Positions 17,255-19,273 of a stretch of 19,273 bases of DNA are shown in pieces. The DNA is from JBFHNV01 sp041593595. GTDB lineage: Bacteria > Pseudomonadota > Gammaproteobacteria > HK1. Position 1 is the stretch's first letter; each line of letters starts with the position of its first letter. The stretch is taken from NCBI GenBank assembly GCA_041593595.1, contig JBFHNV010000109.1, forward strand, positions 1 through 19,273, in the 5' to 3' direction. The notes beneath the pieces are model-generated. The model was not told the DNA's origin. It saw only the letters and a program-made list of their open reading frames with translations, and searched no databases. A program made the translations under genes and the position numbers.

Positions 17255-18313
17255 GTGGGCCTGGGACCGGTCATGCTGGACGTCGCGGGCCCGGAGCTCG
17301 AGCCTGCGGACCGGGATCTGCTGGCCCACCCGGCCGTGGGCGGCGTCATCCTGTTCAGCCGCAACTACGAGGACCCGGCGCAGCTCGCGGGCCTCACCGC
17401 GTCGATCCACGCCCTGCGCACCCCGCACCTGCTGGTGGCGGTGGACCACGAGGGCGGCCGGGTGCAGCGTTTCCGGGAGGGCTTCACCCGCCTGCCGCCA
17501 GCGGCGGCGCTGGGCGCGGCCTACGATCGGGACGAGCCGCGCGGGCTGACCCTGGCCGCGGAGGCGGGCTGGCTGATGGCCGCGGAGCTGCGCGCCTGCG
17601 GCGTGGACATGAGCTTCGCGCCGGTGCTGGACCTGGACCGGGAGTGCGGCACCGTGATCGGCGAGCGTGCCCTGCACCGGCGCCCGGACGCTGTCACCGC
17701 GCTGGCCCGGGCGTACGTGCGCGGCATGCGCGACGCGGGCATGGCAGCGGTGGGCAAGCATTTTCCCGGGCACGGCGGCGTCGTGGAGGACTCCCACGAC
17801 ACGCTCCCCGTGGACCGGCGCGACCTGGTCACGTTCCGGCTCGAGGACCTGGTGCCCTTCGCGCGCCTCGCGGCCGAAGGGCTGGCAGGGATCATGACCG
17901 CGCACCTGTCGGTCCCGGCGGTGGACGCCCGGCCGGTGACCTTCTCGCAGCGATGGCTGGACGGCGTGCTCCGCCGCGAGCTGGGCTACAAGGGCGCGAT
18001 CTTCAGCGACGACCTGTCCATGCACGGCGCCGCCGGCGAGGGCACGCCGGCGGACCGCGCCCGCGCCGCGCTGGCAGCAGGCTGCGACATGGTGCTGGTG
18101 TGCAACGACCGGGAAGCGGCCGCGGTGGCGGTGGAGGGGGTGCCCCGTGGCGGCAACGCGGTGCGCGCGTCGCGCCTCGCCCGCTTCCACGCCCGCACGG
18201 CTCCGGACCGCAGCGCCCTCGAGGCGAACCCCCGGCATGGCGCCGTGCGCTCGGCCCTCCAGGCGCTGGAGGCGGCGCCGGAGCTGGACCTGCCCGACGA
18301 CAACCCGGCATGA
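17255..18313 (+). CDS. nagZ: Beta-N-acetylhexosaminidase NagZ (GH3)
   Basis: NagZ is a cytoplasmic glycoside hydrolase family 3 enzyme that removes GlcNAc from GlcNAc-anhydroMurNAc peptides during peptidoglycan recycling; in AmpC-bearing species its products act as inducers. GTG at 17255 gives 352 residues starting GLGPVMLDV, like E. coli MGPVMLDV; TTG at 17246, overlapping the permease stop, is an alternative. Neither start has a clear ribosome site. Key motifs are VDHEGGRVQRFREGFTRLP (63-81), the mobile-loop signature KHFPGHG (168-174) with Asp179/His181 (EDSHDTLPVD) supplying the acid/base, and FSDDLSM (250-256) with the nucleophilic aspartate. The C-terminus is slightly longer than in E. 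coli. It is the last gene in the mreB series. Confidence 0.96.
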   Translation: MGLGPVMLDVAGPELEPADRDLLAHPAVGGVILFSRNYEDPAQLAGLTASIHALRTPHLLVAVDHEGGRVQRFREGFTRLPPAAALGAAYDRDEPRGLTLAAEAGWLMAAELRACGVDMSFAPVLDLDRECGTVIGERALHRRPDAVTALARAYVRGMRDAGMAAVGKHFPGHGGVVEDSHDTLPVDRRDLVTFRLEDLVPFARLAAEGLAGIMTAHLSVPAVDARPVTFSQRWLDGVLRRELGYKGAIFSDDLSMHGAAGEGTPADRARAALAAGCDMVLVCNDREAAAVAVEGVPRGGNAVRASRLARFHARTAPDRSALEANPRHGAVRSALQALEAAPELDLPDDNPA

Positions 18314-18401
18314 GGGCCCGCCCGGGCTGAATGCCTGCTCCGGAGCCCGCTACTGACCCTTCCTCCTCCGCGACCGGCGGCCCCGGATCCGGAACACCGA
18401 T

Positions 18402-19163
18402 TCAGTTCAGCGCGGAGGCCAGCAGACCCCGGTAGCGGGCCACCAGCGGGTCGTCGGGACCCAGCGCGTCGAACACCTGCAGGATGCCGCGACGCGCACC
18501 GTCGTCGCGGAAGGCGCGGCTGTGCGAGACCACCAGCAGCAGTCCGTCCATGGCCTCGCCGTAGCGCCCCATGGCCGCGAGGCGCATGCTCAGAGCGAAG
18601 CGTGCCTCCAGGTCGCCCGGGTCCGCGTCCAGCCTTGCCCTGAGCTCGGGCTCCCCGGGGGCGCTGCCGGCCTCGCGCAGGAAGGCCAGCCGGGCGGCCA
18701 GGGCACGTCCGGTGACGCCGTCCCGGGTCTCCCGAGGCAAGGCGTCCAGGGCCGCCTGCGCCTCGTCCACCCGTCCCGCGTCCAGCGCCGCCGCGACGTC
18801 GGCCACCGGGCCGCCGTCTGCCGGGGGCAGGTGCTGGTCCAGGAACGCGCGCACGGACGCCTCCGGATGCGCACCCATGAACTCGGCCACCGGTTTCCCG
18901 TCCACGAACAGGCGCACCGTGGGCAGGCTGCGGATCCCCTGGGCCATGGCCAGCTCGCGGTTGGCGTCCGTGTCCACCTTCGCCAGCACGAACGTGCCGG
19001 ACGACTCCCGCGCCAGCTTCTCCAGCACCGGCGTCAGGGCCTTGCAGGGCCCGCACCAGGCGGCCCAGAAGTCCACCAGCACCGCGGTGTGGCGGGACGC
19101 CTCCAGCACGAGGCGCTGAAAGCTGCCGGCATCCACGTCGATCACGGGCGGTGTGGTGTTCAC
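18402..19163 (-). CDS. cnoX: Thioredoxin-TPR chaperedoxin CnoX (YbbN)
   Basis: CnoX combines a thioredoxin domain with a TPR-like tail; it holds unfolding proteins under hypochlorite or oxidative stress and hands them to GroEL/DnaK. I choose GTG at 19163 because CAGGAGA lies seven bases before it on the minus strand and the N-terminus then matches the family; an ATG at 19250 adds 29 unrelated residues. The protein has 253 residues. The thioredoxin domain (1-~110) has an intact CGPC active site (Cys37-Cys40, FWAAWCGPCK), VDTDANRELA and the cis-proline loop SLPTVRLF. The rest (~118-253) is helical, with AALDAGRVDEAQAALDALP and LRARLDADPGDLEARFALS repeats. E. coli CnoX has lost the first active-site cysteine, so this one may keep redox activity. 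It converges with nagZ, 88 bp away. Confidence 0.93.
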   Translation of the reverse strand: MNTTPPVIDVDAGSFQRLVLEASRHTAVLVDFWAAWCGPCKALTPVLEKLARESSGTFVLAKVDTDANRELAMAQGIRSLPTVRLFVDGKPVAEFMGAHPEASVRAFLDQHLPPADGGPVADVAAALDAGRVDEAQAALDALPRETRDGVTGRALAARLAFLREAGSAPGEPELRARLDADPGDLEARFALSMRLAAMGRYGEAMDGLLLVVSHSRAFRDDGARRGILQVFDALGPDDPLVARYRGLLASALN

Positions 19164-19273
19164 GAGTTGGTCTCCTGTTCGAGGCGCGCACGCCACGTCG
19201 GGGCGCCGCGGGGGATTCAAGGGTTCGTACGTCGCCGCCTGTCTGGCCATCGCGAGTCTCGGATGACGGTCAA

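Noticed and set aside
18314..18401. Bidirectional terminator between nagZ and cnoX
   Set aside because: Only short GC palindromes (e.g. CCGGATCCGG) are seen, without T tracts on either strand.

Overview
The window is a compact, very GC-rich stretch of bacterial chromosome (close to 70% GC by eye). It holds 19 recognisable protein genes and no mobile elements, RNA genes or CRISPR arrays. The gene families and their order point to a free-living gammaproteobacterium, probably Chromatiales/Ectothiorhodospiraceae-like. The RpoA and L17 sequences are of beta/gamma type. gatCAB lies back-to-back with mreBCD, as in Pseudomonas. mltB-rlpA-dacA-dat-lipB follow mrdA-rodA. The lineage is an inference from gene content and protein similarity only.

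Layout. (1) 1-1104, +: the end of the alpha ribosomal operon (3' part of rpoA, then rplQ), closed by a strong intrinsic terminator. (2) 1140-1868, +: a SAM hydrolase of the DUF62 family starting just behind that terminator. (3) 1878-5110, -: gatC-gatA-gatB, the tRNA-dependent amidotransferase, ending 9 bp from the SAM hydrolase. (4) 5111-5315: the longest gap in the window (205 bp). It carries the divergent gatC/mreB promoter region and a long, structured mreB leader. (5) 5316-18313, +: twelve genes with very small gaps or 1-4 bp overlaps. In order they are mreB, mreC, mreD, mrdA (PBP2), rodA, mltB, rlpA, dacA, a D-amino acid aminotransferase (dat), lipB, two dipeptide-type ABC permease subunits, and nagZ. 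The only internal break above 60 bp is before dacA (108 bp), where a possible -10 element sits. (6) 18402-19163, -: cnoX (ybbN), a thioredoxin-TPR chaperedoxin, convergent with nagZ. No gap exceeds 300 bp.

How the genes work together. mreBCD, PBP2 and RodA are the core of the elongasome, which builds lateral wall peptidoglycan. MltB and RlpA are lytic transglycosylases. DacA trims pentapeptides and releases D-alanine. Dat can transaminate D-alanine. NagZ acts on recycled muropeptides in the cytoplasm. Two peptide-type permease subunits lie between lipB and nagZ with no binding protein or ATPase in view. They are the least expected part of the cluster and may belong to wall-peptide recovery.

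Points most worth checking are: mreC, whose conserved N-terminus lies upstream of any canonical start codon and appears to begin at ATC; the structured mreB leader with an orphan consensus Shine-Dalgarno; and the orphan permease pair coupled to nagZ. Otherwise this is conserved core chromosome, and I see no clear sign of a wholly new system.
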